Positions 1 through 10,464 of a stretch of 64,000 nucleotides of DNA are shown piece by piece. The notes below the pieces were generated by a model. It did not search any database. It was not told where the DNA came from and worked only from the letters and a program-made list of their open reading frames with translations. This stretch comes from Pseudomonas syringae (lineage in GTDB: Bacteria > Pseudomonadota > Gammaproteobacteria > Pseudomonadales > Pseudomonadaceae). The number at the start of each line of letters is the position of its first letter. Position 1 is the stretch's first letter. The stretch spans positions 372,001-436,000 of the forward strand of contig NZ_CP066265.1 in the NCBI RefSeq assembly GCF_023278085.1, read 5' to 3'. Position numbers and translations under genes: made by a program.

Positions 1-350
1 CATGCATTTCGTGACGCTCTGCGTCACAGATCTGCGCCACGCTGCCCGCTCAAGATCGGACGCGGAGCGTAGGAGCGATGAGCTCTCCGGGCATAAACGT
101 CTTGAGGTGACTATCGTGCCAATGCTCCGCGTTGGCATGCATTTCGTGACGCTCTGCGTCACAGATCTGAGCCGCGCTGCACGCTCAAGATCGGACGCGG
201 AGCGTGGGAGCGATGAACTCTCTGGGCAGAAACGTCTTGAGGTGACTATCGTGCCAATGCTCCGCGTTGGCATGCATTTCGTGACGCTCTGCGTCACAGA
301 TCTGCGCCGCGCTGCCCGTTCAAGATCGGACGCGGAGCGTGGGAGCAATT
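1..350. repeat. Tandem array of palindromic intergenic repeat, 135-bp period
   Basis: About 2.6 copies of a 135-bp unit; the landmark CAAGATCGGACGCGGAGCG starts at 51, 186 and 321. Each unit is built from short inverted repeats: GTGACGC-TCT-GCGTCAC, and GCCAA/TTGGC arms around a CTCCGCG core. The array lies just beyond the rhlE terminator and runs off the left window edge. An open frame crosses it only because the unit length is a multiple of three; it has no ribosome-binding site or protein-like composition. The same family recurs at five other places in the window. Confidence 0.85.
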
Positions 351-364
351 ATTCCTCCAGACCC

Positions 365-400
365 AAAAACAAAAACGCCCCGAACAGGTCGGGGCGTTTT
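365..400 (-). terminator. Rho-independent terminator of rhlE
   Basis: On the minus strand a 9-bp GC-rich stem (ACGCCCCGA with TCGGGGCGT, short loop) is followed by a T-rich tract, 17 bases past the rhlE stop. Confidence 0.85.
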
Positions 401-416
401 GTGTGTTGCGTGGCTG

Positions 417-2309
417 TCAGCTGTCGCGGTTGCGGGTCAGCAGGGCCGGTTTTTCACCGCGTGGGCGTGCTGGCAACTGATCCAGTTGCTCGGCAGACGG
501 GAAGCGGTCGATCTTTGATTCCTTGTGTACGATCTTCGGCTGAGGCTGGCCGTCACGCGGGGCGCGCACGGCTGGCTCCTGGCCTTCACGCGGCAAGGGT
601 TGCTCTTCACGTGCCGGACGACGACCGCGTGGCTGACCATCGCGCGAGCGCGGTGCCGAAGTGCCCGAGCCGTTACGCTTTGGTGCGCCAGTACCGGAGC
701 CGGTGCGTGGAGCGCCACCCGCAGGGCGACCCTGACCGGCTGGACGGCCAGCGCCGCCAGCGGCCGGTGCTGCTGCGCCAGGCGCGGCAGCCGGGCGACG
801 ACCACGGTTCTGGCCTTTGCCCTGATAAGGGCTGACGTAGTCAGCGCGATTGCCGAAGTTATCTACTTCGTCATCGCGAAACTCGTCAGGGGCTCGATCC
901 GCTGCCGGACGCGGTGTGGCCGGTTGCGATGCACGCTGTTCACTGCGAGGCGTGCCCTCACGAGGTTTTTTTTCGCGTGGCTGCCTGGCAGGGCGTTCGC
1001 CAGTGGCGGCCGCAGCGGCAGGTTTTTCCTTGCCTTTATCCTTGCCCTTGTCGCGACGACCACCGTTGTTCTTGTCGCCATCGCCACGCGCAGGGCGCGC
1101 ACCACGCGGGTTACGAACATCCGGACGCTCACGCACTTCCGGCTTCTCAGCCTCGACTGCGGTGATGTCGAAGCCCATCAGATCGCCATCCGGAATCTTC
1201 TGTTTGGTCATGCGCTCGATGCTTTTGAGCAGCTTCTCTTCGTCCGGCGCGACCAGCGAAATGGCTTCGCCGGAACGACCGGCACGGCCAGTACGACCGA
1301 TACGGTGGACGTAATCTTCGTCGACGTTAGGCAGCTCGAAGTTGACCACGTGCGGCAACTGGTCGATGTCCAGCCCGCGAGCCGCGATATCGGTTGCAAC
1401 CATGATGCGGACATCACCGGCCTTGAAATCAGCCAGTGCCTTGGTGCGCGCGTTCTGGCTCTTGTTGCCGTGGATCGCAACGGCCGCAAGACCGTGCTTG
1501 TCCAGGTACTCGGCCAGACGGTTGGCGCCATGCTTGGTGCGCGTGAAAATCAGCACCTGTTCCCAGGCACCGACCGTGATCAAATGCGCCAGCAGTGAGC
1601 GTTTGTGGTTGGCCGCAAGGCGGAAAACCCGTTGCTCGATACGCTCGACCGTGGTGTTCGGCGGCGTGACTTCGATGCGCTCCGGGTTATGCAGCAGCTT
1701 GCCAGCCAACGCGGTGATGTCGTTGGAGAAGGTTGCCGAGAACAGCAGGTTCTGGCGCTTGGCAGGCAAGCGGGCGAGGACCTTCTTGACGTCATGCACG
1801 AAGCCCATGTCGAGCATCCGGTCTGCTTCATCAAGCACCAGGATTTCGACGTGGGACAGGTCGACGCTGCCTTGACCGGCGAGGTCGAGCAGGCGGCCGG
1901 GGCAGGCCACCAGTACGTCTACACCACGGGCCATGGCCTGAACCTGCGGGTTCGTGCCAACGCCGCCGAAGATGCAGGCGCTGACGAACTTCAGGTCGCG
2001 GGCGTAGAGCTTGAAGCTCTCGTGCACCTGCGCGGCCAGTTCGCGAGTCGGGGTCAGGACCAGTACGCGCGGTTGGCGCGGGCCGTGACGCTGGGATTTG
2101 TCCGGAACACCATTGGGAAACAGCCGCTCCAGAATAGGGAGGGCGAAGCCGCCGGTTTTACCAGTACCTGTCTGTGCCGCAACCATAAGGTCGCGACCTT
2201 GCAACACGGCGGGAATGGCCCGCTGTTGCACTGGAGTAGGCTGGGTATAGCCCGCTGCCTCGATGGCGCGGACTAAAGCCTCGGAGAGACCGAGGGAAGC
2301 AAAGGACAT
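417..2309 (-). CDS. rhlE: DEAD-box ATP-dependent RNA helicase RhlE
   Basis: Cytoplasmic RNA helicase used in ribosome assembly and RNA turnover. The 630-aa product has the Q motif ([14 protein letters not shown]), motif I (AQTGTGKT), motif II DEAD ([14 protein letters not shown]), motif III SAT, and motif VI ([11 protein letters not shown]) within the first ~380 residues. The remaining ~250 residues are a low-complexity Arg/Gly/Pro/Ala/Lys tail typical of RNA-binding extensions in Pseudomonas RhlE. The ATG at 2309 (MSFASLGLS) was preferred over one 11 codons upstream because family members begin here. It is transcribed alone, with an apparent 5' leader of about 200 nt. Confidence 0.93.
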   Translation of the reverse strand: MSFASLGLSEALVRAIEAAGYTQPTPVQQRAIPAVLQGRDLMVAAQTGTGKTGGFALPILERLFPNGVPDKSQRHGPRQPRVLVLTPTRELAAQVHESFKLYARDLKFVSACIFGGVGTNPQVQAMARGVDVLVACPGRLLDLAGQGSVDLSHVEILVLDEADRMLDMGFVHDVKKVLARLPAKRQNLLFSATFSNDITALAGKLLHNPERIEVTPPNTTVERIEQRVFRLAANHKRSLLAHLITVGAWEQVLIFTRTKHGANRLAEYLDKHGLAAVAIHGNKSQNARTKALADFKAGDVRIMVATDIAARGLDIDQLPHVVNFELPNVDEDYVHRIGRTGRAGRSGEAISLVAPDEEKLLKSIERMTKQKIPDGDLMGFDITAVEAEKPEVRERPDVRNPRGARPARGDGDKNNGGRRDKGKDKGKEKPAAAAATGERPARQPREKKPREGTPRSEQRASQPATPRPAADRAPDEFRDDEVDNFGNRADYVSPYQGKGQNRGRRPAAAPGAAAPAAGGAGRPAGQGRPAGGAPRTGSGTGAPKRNGSGTSAPRSRDGQPRGRRPAREEQPLPREGQEPAVRAPRDGQPQPKIVHKESKIDRFPSAEQLDQLPARPRGEKPALLTRNRDS

Positions 2310-2509
2310 GAGTAATCCTGTTCTGTTGGAGCTTAAGCTCAAGGGATGTCTTGCCTGGCGCGAATGGCGTGTAAAGACAACGCGATCCCGTCCGGTCCTG
2401 CAGGGTCTTCAGTGCATCTCGTGACGTCTGCGCTTGATGAAAAATGCGCTGAGGGCGTGAACGAGTGACGATTGCAAGACCGAGCGTCCGGGCGTAAGCC
2501 TGGCGGGAA

Positions 2510-2545
2510 GGCTGGAGTATAACAGAGCGAGCGCAATACGCTGCT
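2510..2545 (-). promoter_or_regulatory. Candidate rhlE promoter with long leader
   Basis: A near-consensus -10 hexamer TATACT lies at 2521-2516 on the minus strand; no good -35 is present at 17 bp. If used, it gives a ~200-nt untranslated leader. The 2310-2619 intergenic stretch holds no convincing gene. Confidence 0.4.
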
Positions 2546-2571
2546 TTCCTGCTGCCCAACGGTGTAGCGAG

Positions 2572-2606
2572 CCGCGATCTGCGGGAAATTACCCCCCGGA
2601 TCGCGG
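2572..2606 (-). terminator. Hairpin downstream of metF
   Basis: Perfect 8-bp inverted repeat CCGCGATC / GATCGCGG around a 19-nt loop, 14 bases after the metF stop. No T tract follows, so it may be a Rho-dependent end or an RNA-stabilising hairpin. Confidence 0.35.
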
Positions 2607-2619
2607 TGTTAAAGCGGTA

Positions 2620-3465
2620 TCAGCGTGGCAATTGCAGGTTGTTCCACACCGCCAGGCTCGGATCTGCCTGGTTCAGCGTGTAGAAGTGCAGGCCCGGCGC
2701 GCCGCCTTGCAGCAGGCGTTCGCACATCTGGGTGATCACTTCTTCGCCAAACGCCTGGATGCTCTGTACGTCATCGCCGTAGGCTTCCAGCTGCTTGCGG
2801 ATCCAGCGCGGAATTTCCGCACCGCAGGCATCGGAGAAGCGCGCCAGCTTGCTGTAATTGGTGATCGGCATGATGCCCGGCACGATCGGGATGCTCACGC
2901 CCAGCTTCTCGACACGCTCGACAAAGTTGAAATAGCTGTCGGCGTTGAAGAAGTACTGGGTGATTGCACTGTCGGCACCGGCGTTGGCCTTGTTGACGAA
3001 GTGCTGGAGATCGTCCTCGAAATTGCGCGCCTGAGGGTGCATTTCCGGGTAAGCAGCAACTTCGATATGAAAGTGGCTACCGGTCTCTTCACGAATGAAG
3101 TTCACCAGGTCATTGGCGTGACGCAGCTCACCGCTGGCCATGCCCATGCCCGAAGGCAGGTCGCCGCGCAGGGCCACGATGCGCTTGATACCCGCATCCT
3201 TGTACTGGGCTAGCAGGTTGCGCAACTCTTCCTTGCTGTCGCCCACACACGACAAATGCGGCGCGGCAGGGACTTTCACTTCGTTCTCCAGCTCCAGTAC
3301 GGTATTAAGCGTGCGGTCGCGGGTAGAACCACCGGCACCGTAGGTGCAGGAGAAAAAATCGGGGTTGTACGTAGCCAGCTGACGGGCAACGGTCAGCAGC
3401 TTTTCATGTCCAGCGTCGGTCTTGGTGGGGAAAAACTCGAAGCTGAAGCGGCGTTCTTGAGACAT
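2620..3465 (-). CDS. metF: 5,10-methylenetetrahydrofolate reductase
   Basis: Flavin enzyme reducing methylene-THF to methyl-THF, the methyl donor for methionine synthesis. The 281-aa length is normal for bacterial MetF. Recognisable family blocks are the N-terminal RRFSFEFFPTKT, the FSCTYGAGGSTRDRT nucleotide/flavin region, HLSCVG, RGD, and the DSAITQYFFNAD substrate segment near residue 180. It lies downstream of ahcY on the same strand, so the methyl-recycling steps (SAH hydrolysis, then methyl-THF supply) are adjacent. A GGAGG precedes the ATG by 11 nt. The 189-bp gap to ahcY carries an inverted repeat, so the two may be only partly co-transcribed. Confidence 0.95.
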   Translation of the reverse strand: MSQERRFSFEFFPTKTDAGHEKLLTVARQLATYNPDFFSCTYGAGGSTRDRTLNTVLELENEVKVPAAPHLSCVGDSKEELRNLLAQYKDAGIKRIVALRGDLPSGMGMASGELRHANDLVNFIREETGSHFHIEVAAYPEMHPQARNFEDDLQHFVNKANAGADSAITQYFFNADSYFNFVERVEKLGVSIPIVPGIMPITNYSKLARFSDACGAEIPRWIRKQLEAYGDDVQSIQAFGEEVITQMCERLLQGGAPGLHFYTLNQADPSLAVWNNLQLPR

Positions 3466-3479
3466 GGGGGAGGAGGCCT

Positions 3480-3652
3480 CCAGCTTTTAGCTGCAAACTA
3501 CAAGCTGCAAGAGGGCTGTATGCCTGGCTCCGCAGTCTCATGCTTGCCGCTCACGGCTGTGTAATAACGATAAAGAAACGAGCGTCAAGCTCAAGCTGCA
3601 AACAAGAGAAATGCCCTTGCTTGCAGCTTGAAACTTATCGCTTGCAGCTATC
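3480..3652. repeat. Inverted AGCTGCAAG/CTTGCAGCT repeat between ahcY and metF
   Basis: Left arm contains CTACAAGCTGCAAG near 3500-3512, right arm GCTTGCAGCTTG near 3619-3630, with further imperfect copies (TTTAGCTGCAAAC, CGCTTGCAGCTAT). The layout is an imperfect long hairpin directly after the ahcY stop. A related repeat follows cbcV at 14058-14140. Confidence 0.6.
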
Positions 3653-3654
3653 TA

Positions 3655-5197
<1,543 letters not shown>

Positions 5198-5245
5198 GTG
5201 GCGGGAACGGTATCAAGCGTTGATGACCGTTTTGAAACGTTTGGC

Positions 5246-5274
5246 AGTATAGCTGCGCTCGCGATTCTTCCCAA
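5246..5274 (-). promoter_or_regulatory. sigma-70 promoter for ahcY
   Basis: Minus strand -35 TTGGGA (5274-5269), 17-bp spacer, -10 TATACT (5251-5246). Predicted start near 5239 puts the whole riboswitch in the transcript. Confidence 0.6.
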
Positions 5275-5458
5275 GGCTTTCTGTCGGATCACCGTTCGGC
5301 GGATTTTCGACCTCTATATTCCTATACCGCACCTCGCTTCAAGGTTGCCCCTAGTCTCGCTTTCCATAAGCAGGCGAAAGCGTGAGCCACACGCTTTTTG
5401 CCTTACAAAAAGCAGCGCTGGCTAGCGCACCCTGGAACAACGGAAGGTGGAACTCTTT

Positions 5459-7348
5459 ATGCACATGACCTCGAACGACACCCGGCTATCAATGCCCAGC
5501 CCCGAAGGCCGTTCTCGGGTAATTGTCGAGCATGCAGGCAAGCGTCGCATCACATTGACCGGTTATGAAAACGGCGTGACCCGGCTTGAACTGGCGTTGC
5601 CGCCGGTCAACAAACTGATTCTCAGTGGTGGTGGCGCGAAGGGCTTTGCCTACTCCGGGGCGGTCACGGCACTGGAACAACAAGGGGTCCTGAACGACAT
5701 TCAGGCGGTGTATGGCTCTTCAGCGGGGGCGATCATGGCGGTACTGATTGCTTGCGGGATGGATGCTCGGCAGTTCGACACGCTCACGGATGACACCGAT
5801 CTGCTTTCGCTGCTCGACAGCGCGGACAACAACGCCGGTTGGTTTCAGCAGGCCTTTTCCGACCTCGGTGCGATAACGCAAAAAGCACTGCCCGGCGCCA
5901 TTGGCGATTTTACCCGTGTGCTATTGGGTGTCTTGCCGCGTATCCAGTCTCAGGCTCTGCCGCTGCAAGCCATGCTGCGTGAAACCGCCCGGTCGGCGAT
6001 CCTGAGCCGGACCGGTGATGAACACGCCCCCGAGGTCACTGACATCCGGGATCGCCTGCTGGCCGGGGGTGTTGTGACGTTCGCTGACCTGGCAGTGCTT
6101 AATCGCCATATCCCGCAGATCAAGAATCTGAACATCACCGGCACGGCCATGCTCGCGGGGATGCCGCAACTGGTGGTATTCAGCGCGGCGTTGACTCCTG
6201 ATCTGGATATTGCAATGGCCGCGCATGTTTCCGCGTCTCTGCCTGTGCTGTTCAGGCAGCCTTCCGGAGAGGGGTTGGCGTTTCAGGCAATTGAAGAACT
6301 GACCTTCTTTCAGGATGGTGGCGTACTGCTCAATACGCCGGTGCCGCAACTCATTGATCCGGGAATGGCAACCGACCTCATGTCCGGCTCGGACATGTTG
6401 ATCCTTCGGTTCGAGCAGGAGGAAAGCCCGATCGACCGTGGTGGCTTTACGCAGTTGTTGACCGACTGGCTGACAGGGGCTCCTGTTTCCGCAAGTCGTG
6501 AATTCCAGAACCTCAGCCTCAAGGCCTTTGCGGAGCAGACCGTGGTAGTACCACTGCGCACGGAAAAGGGCGATTTCAGGGGCGCGTTGAGCGGCACGCT
6601 GAATTTCGGCATGACCGCCGACATCAAGGACCATCTGCAGGAGCGTTTGCGGCAGGCGGTCCATGTACATCTGACGCGGCGTGCAGAAAAACGAGAGGAA
6701 TATGTGTTCGAATCCATGAACGAGGCGCTGCTGAGCATGGACGACGAGATGCTTGATAGCGTCCTGAACAGGGCGCCCGATGGCACAGTGAACAGCATAA
6801 TGACGTGGCTCTCAGGCGCCAACGCCACACTTGCCATGCTGGATGCCAGGGTGGAAGCCTACGAGAACAGCAGTCGATTGAGGTTGACTGACAGTCTTCG
6901 CGAAGCGATTGCGCGTCTTGATGGGATGGTTACCGACCCGGCGCACCTCAGGTGGTTGGCACTGCAGTTGAATCGTTTCGACAGAAAGGCCCGCTTGCGC
7001 CTGCTTGATGCCGTGCGCGATAACGCCGTGGCATCGCCGGTTCTGGCTGCCGCGTTGGCCGAAATGCGTGAACGGGAAGTTCGCGTCATTGCAAGCAACA
7101 TCAGAAAATCAGTGATCTTCCCGTCGATGCATCTCTTTCTGCAAACTTCAGCCAATATCAATCTGTTGCTGAGTGCTGACCGGATCCTGTTGCAGGCGAC
7201 CACGGCCAGCGAAGTCAATCGCGCGCTGGATGGCATTATTGCTGCCTATGCCTCCAGATCCACGCTTCCCGGGCAGTTGTTGCAATCAGGTACTGTGGAG
7301 CTGGCAAAGTCGTGGCGTATAACAACGGCCGATGCAACTGCGCAATGA
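5459..7348 (+). CDS. ExoU-like patatin phospholipase
   Basis: Patatin-fold phospholipase A2, 629 aa. Active-site features: oxyanion-hole motif GGGAKG (57-62), nucleophile elbow GSSAG with Ser88, and FQDGG with Asp286 of the Ser-Asp dyad. Similarity to P. aeruginosa ExoU, judged from memory, runs well past the catalytic core: RRITLTGYENGVT before it, IPQIKNLNITGTAM, EQTVVVPLRTEKGDF, GTLNFGM..HLQERL, and a C-terminal half ending VELAKSW. The ExoU membrane-localisation region therefore appears present. ExoU's first ~60 residues, with secretion and SpcU-binding sequences, are missing, and no chaperone gene or Hrp box is nearby. ATG 5459 has GGTGG eight nt upstream; a GTG at 5447 is the alternative. 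Confidence 0.85.
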   Translation: MHMTSNDTRLSMPSPEGRSRVIVEHAGKRRITLTGYENGVTRLELALPPVNKLILSGGGAKGFAYSGAVTALEQQGVLNDIQAVYGSSAGAIMAVLIACGMDARQFDTLTDDTDLLSLLDSADNNAGWFQQAFSDLGAITQKALPGAIGDFTRVLLGVLPRIQSQALPLQAMLRETARSAILSRTGDEHAPEVTDIRDRLLAGGVVTFADLAVLNRHIPQIKNLNITGTAMLAGMPQLVVFSAALTPDLDIAMAAHVSASLPVLFRQPSGEGLAFQAIEELTFFQDGGVLLNTPVPQLIDPGMATDLMSGSDMLILRFEQEESPIDRGGFTQLLTDWLTGAPVSASREFQNLSLKAFAEQTVVVPLRTEKGDFRGALSGTLNFGMTADIKDHLQERLRQAVHVHLTRRAEKREEYVFESMNEALLSMDDEMLDSVLNRAPDGTVNSIMTWLSGANATLAMLDARVEAYENSSRLRLTDSLREAIARLDGMVTDPAHLRWLALQLNRFDRKARLRLLDAVRDNAVASPVLAAALAEMREREVRVIASNIRKSVIFPSMHLFLQTSANINLLLSADRILLQATTASEVNRALDGIIAAYASRSTLPGQLLQSGTVELAKSWRITTADATAQ

Positions 7349-7414
7349 CATGGGCACGGGTCGCTGGCTCTGCCATCATGCAGCTCTCTACAGGCCAGAC
7401 GCTCAGGAGTGAAC

Positions 7415-7810
7415 ATGAATTTCCACACCCGCAAGTGGGTAAAACCCGAAGACCTGAACCCTAACGGCACGCTGTTCGGCGGTAGCCTGCTGCGCTGGAT
7501 CGATGAAGAGGCGGCGATCTACGCCATCGTTCAGCTGGGTAATCAGCGGGTGGTGACCAAGTACATTTCCGAGATCAACTTTGTCAGCGCTTCGCGCCAG
7601 GGTGACATCATCGAACTGGGTATTACCGCCACCGAGTTCGGTCGTACGTCGATTACCCTGAAATGCCAGGTGCGCAACAAGATCACCCGCAAAAGCATCC
7701 TGACGGTCGAGAAGATCGTCTTCGTCAACCTCGACGAAGACGGCCAGCCCGCGCCACACGGCCGGACTGAAATCCGCTACATCAAGGATCAGTTCGACGT
7801 CGAGGACTGA
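7415..7810 (+). CDS. Acyl-CoA thioesterase, hotdog fold (YciA/BACH type)
   Basis: Hydrolyses acyl-CoA thioesters, probably a housekeeping CoA-recycling or fatty-acid detoxifying role. The 131-aa product shows the hotdog-family sequence VKPEDLNPNGTLFGGSLLRWIDEEAA, with the catalytic Asn/Asp region and helix, and the later TEFGRTSITLKCQV strand pair. An AGGAG at 7404-7408 fits ATG 7415; a GTG two codons earlier sits too close to it. It lies 66 bp after the phospholipase on the same strand, so a shared transcript handling released fatty acids is possible but unproven. A repeat block follows it. Confidence 0.88.
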   Translation: MNFHTRKWVKPEDLNPNGTLFGGSLLRWIDEEAAIYAIVQLGNQRVVTKYISEINFVSASRQGDIIELGITATEFGRTSITLKCQVRNKITRKSILTVEKIVFVNLDEDGQPAPHGRTEIRYIKDQFDVED

Positions 7811-7834
7811 TCTCACCCTCGATAGGTGTTCTTT

Positions 7835-8045
7835 CGGACGCCTATCGTTCCTCACGCTCCAGCGTGGGAATACCCTTCGTGACGCTCCGCGTCACACATC
7901 TGCACCGCACGCTCAAGATCGGACGCAGAGCGTCCAGAACGGCATGCCGACGCGGAGCGTCGCACGATAGTCCAAGTGTTCTCCCTGACACCTATCGTTC
8001 CGCACGCTCCAGCGTGGGAATGCCGTTCATGACGCTCCGCGTCAT
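7835..8045. repeat. Palindromic intergenic repeat between convergent genes
   Basis: Two partial copies of a module reading CCTATCGTTC.CACGCTCCAGCGTGGGAAT (near 7841 and 7992), each followed by GTGACGCTCCGCGTCA-type palindromes. A CAAGATCGGACGCAGAGCG landmark starts at 7913 between them. It lies between the 3' ends of the thioesterase and otnI. Confidence 0.8.
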
Positions 8046-8061
8046 CTTTAGCGCTTCGTAA

Positions 8062-8847
8062 TCAGCCCTTTGCCTGTAACTGGCGTAGCCATTCCAAACC
8101 TTCGCTGGTGTCGCCTTTCGGACGGTATTCGCAGCCGATCCAGCCCGTGTAGCCCAACTCGTCGATGACGTTGAACAGGTGCTCATAATTTAGTTCACCG
8201 AGGTTCGGCTCGTGGCGGTCCGGTACGCCTGCGATCTGGATGTGGCCGATGCCTGCAAAGTCACGACGCAGTTTGGTGGTCAGGTCGCCTTCGACGATCT
8301 GGCAGTGGTAGCAGTCGAACTGCACTTTGAGGTTGTCCGCGCCCACCAGCCTGCAGATGTCCTGCGCCTGATCCTGGCGATTGAGGAAGAAGCCCGGCAT
8401 GTCTCGGGTGTTGATCGGCTCGATCAGGATTGTGACGCCTGCGCCCTTTGCCTGTTGCGCCGCGAACGCCAGGTTTTCCAGGTAGACCGCCTGATGACGC
8501 TCACGCAGGTTCTCGTCAGGTAGCAGGCCGGCCATCACGTGAACGCGGTCGTTGCCCAGCACCTGCGCATATTCCAGCGCACGTTCAACGCCGTTGCGAA
8601 ATTCCGCTTCGCGGCCCGGCAGCGTGGCGATGCCGCGTTCGCAAGCATCCCAGTCACCCGGCGGGGCGTTGAACAGCGCCTGCACCAGCCCGTTGTCGGT
8701 CAGGCGCTGTTTGAGTTCCTGCGGCGTGTAGGCATAGGGAAACAGATACTCGACCGCGCCGAAACCATCGGCAGCGGCTGCGGCGAAGCGCTCAAGAAAA
8801 TCATGCTGCGGGTACAGCATGCTGAGGTTGGCGGCAAAACGAGGCAT
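8062..8847 (-). CDS. otnI: 2-oxo-tetronate isomerase (hydroxypyruvate isomerase family)
   Basis: TIM-barrel isomerase converting 2-oxo-tetronate to 3-oxo-tetronate in threonate/erythronate breakdown. The 261-aa product shows the Hyi/OtnI signature: [21 protein letters not shown] at the N-terminus, [13 protein letters not shown] (catalytic Glu), FDCYHCQI and a C-terminal GCEYRPKG containing the second catalytic Glu. Older annotations would call this hydroxypyruvate isomerase (hyi); the neighbours ltnD, otnK and otnC make the OtnI role much more likely. Start 8847 has GGAG five nt upstream; an in-frame ATG six codons earlier has no such site. It is the last gene of the operon, 22 bp after the permease. 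Confidence 0.9.
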   Translation of the reverse strand: MPRFAANLSMLYPQHDFLERFAAAAADGFGAVEYLFPYAYTPQELKQRLTDNGLVQALFNAPPGDWDACERGIATLPGREAEFRNGVERALEYAQVLGNDRVHVMAGLLPDENLRERHQAVYLENLAFAAQQAKGAGVTILIEPINTRDMPGFFLNRQDQAQDICRLVGADNLKVQFDCYHCQIVEGDLTTKLRRDFAGIGHIQIAGVPDRHEPNLGELNYEHLFNVIDELGYTGWIGCEYRPKGDTSEGLEWLRQLQAKG

Positions 8848-8869
8848 GTTAACTCCAGTCTTCAAAGGG

Positions 8870-10327
8870 TCAGACGAATGGCCAAAGCAGCAGGGTGATC
8901 ACGAAGCCCAGTGTACCGAGCAGCGTGACCAGCACGGTCCAGGTGCGCAAGCCGTCGGCGACGTTGAGGCCCGCCAGCTTGGTGAACATCCAGTAACCGG
9001 CATCGTTGATGTGCGACATGGCCAGACCGCCACCGCCCATTGCCAGGCACAGCAGGGCCAGATGGTTGGCGCTCAGGTCCAGCGTGGCGATCAGCGGGCT
9101 GAGAATACCGGCCGTGGTCACCAGCGCCACGGTGGTAGAGCCTTGAACGGCGCGCAGCAGCAAGGTCAGCAGGAAGCCCAGCGCGAGTACCGGCAGACCA
9201 GTGTTACGCAGCGCTTCGGAGACCACGGCACCGATTCCGGTATCGACCAGCACCTTGCCGAATACGCCACCGGCGCCGGCAATCAGGATCACCATTGCCA
9301 CACCGGGCAAGGCCGAGCCGATTACGTCGGACACCTGAGAACGGCTCCAGCCACGGCGCGAACCCAGCAGCCAGGCGCACAGCAGTGTGTCGATCAACAG
9401 CGCTACCAGTGGCGCACCAAGTACGGTCAGCACTGCGCGCAACGTAGAGGTGGCGGGCAGCAGAGTGGTCGCCAGGGTTCCCAGCAGGATTAACACAATC
9501 GGCAACAGAATCAGGGCAATGATCAGCCCGAAACCCGGTGCAGGCGCAGGTGGCAGTTTGCTCGCCAGGCTGCTGGCGCTTTCTTCGGCACCCAGGGTTC
9601 TGGTTTCGGTCGCTTCACGCACGCCTGAATAGTCATTGCGGGCCCAGGCTTCCAGGTCTTCGTTAGTGACGTGCGAGCCGTAGACTTCGGCGCGAATGTC
9701 GTCGGTCATCGGATAGGTTTTACGCGTCATGCGGCCTGCGACGAAGTAACCGATCGCACACAGCACCGCCACGATCGGAATACCCAGCATCAATACGCGC
9801 CCCAGGTCCGCGCCCAACTGGCTGGCAGCGGCAACTGCGCCGGGGTGCGGTGGCAGGAACGCATGCACCGCCAGCAGAGCGGCACACATCGGCAGCGCGA
9901 AAATCAGCAGCGGCTTGCGGGCCGCCCGTGCCACACCGTAAGCCAATGGCATGAGGATGATCACGCCGACCTCGAAGAACACCGGAATGCCGACCATGAA
10001 ACCCGCTACCGTCAGGGCCAGCGGCGTGCGCTTGTTGCCGAAGCGGTTGATCAGGGTTTTAGCCAGCGCTTCGGCGCCGCCCGACAGCTCGATGATGCGT
10101 CCGATCATCGCGCCCAGCGCAATGATGATTGCGATATGGCCGAGCGTCTTGCCCATGCCGCCTTCGATGGTGGCAACCAGATCGGCCGGTTTAACACCGG
10201 CGACCAACGCCACGATGATGCTGACCAGCATCAACGCAACGAACGGCTGAAATTTGTACTTGAGCACCAGGAACAGCAGCAGTGCGATGCCCGCACCGGC
10301 CACGACCATCAACATGAGTGGTGTCAT
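8870..10327 (-). CDS. GntP-family sugar-acid:H+ symporter
   Basis: Inner-membrane transporter of 485 aa with about 12-14 hydrophobic segments. The gluconate-permease family pattern is clear: N-terminal [18 protein letters not shown], the [29 protein letters not shown] loop, [16 protein letters not shown], and [15 protein letters not shown] ~60-residue hydrophilic loop lies near the middle ([11 protein letters not shown]...). Because it sits inside the threonate operon between otnC and otnI, its likely substrate is L-threonate or D-erythronate rather than gluconate; that is an inference from context. Its ATG overlaps the stop of a 22-codon upstream frame. Confidence 0.88.
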   Translation of the reverse strand: MTPLMLMVVAGAGIALLLFLVLKYKFQPFVALMLVSIIVALVAGVKPADLVATIEGGMGKTLGHIAIIIALGAMIGRIIELSGGAEALAKTLINRFGNKRTPLALTVAGFMVGIPVFFEVGVIILMPLAYGVARAARKPLLIFALPMCAALLAVHAFLPPHPGAVAAASQLGADLGRVLMLGIPIVAVLCAIGYFVAGRMTRKTYPMTDDIRAEVYGSHVTNEDLEAWARNDYSGVREATETRTLGAEESASSLASKLPPAPAPGFGLIIALILLPIVLILLGTLATTLLPATSTLRAVLTVLGAPLVALLIDTLLCAWLLGSRRGWSRSQVSDVIGSALPGVAMVILIAGAGGVFGKVLVDTGIGAVVSEALRNTGLPVLALGFLLTLLLRAVQGSTTVALVTTAGILSPLIATLDLSANHLALLCLAMGGGGLAMSHINDAGYWMFTKLAGLNVADGLRTWTVLVTLLGTLGFVITLLLWPFV

Positions 10328-10392
10328 GCCTGCGCACTCCGGACTGTGGTGATAGGGAAGGACAACGAAACAGCGGGATGGATGTAAGTCAT
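10324..10392 (-). CDS. Possible 22-aa leader ORF coupled to the permease
   Basis: ATG at 10392 with AGGA nine nt upstream opens a 22-codon frame (begins MTYIHPAVSL). Its TGA overlaps the permease ATG as ATGA. No homologue is recognised. The exact overlap suggests translational coupling or a leader peptide; it could also be chance in a 137-bp gap. Confidence 0.3.
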   Translation of the reverse strand: MTYIHPAVSLSFPITTVRSAQA

Positions 10393-10464
10393 GCTCTCGA
10401 TTCCTGTTGTTATTGTTTTTCGGCCGTGAAGCGCACAGCGCGCCTCACGATCAATGCGTGCTCG

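Noticed and set aside
5380..5420. Hrp-box-like CCACACG upstream of the ExoU-like gene
   Set aside because: The -10-like element lacks the final A and there is no GGAACC at 15-16 bp.
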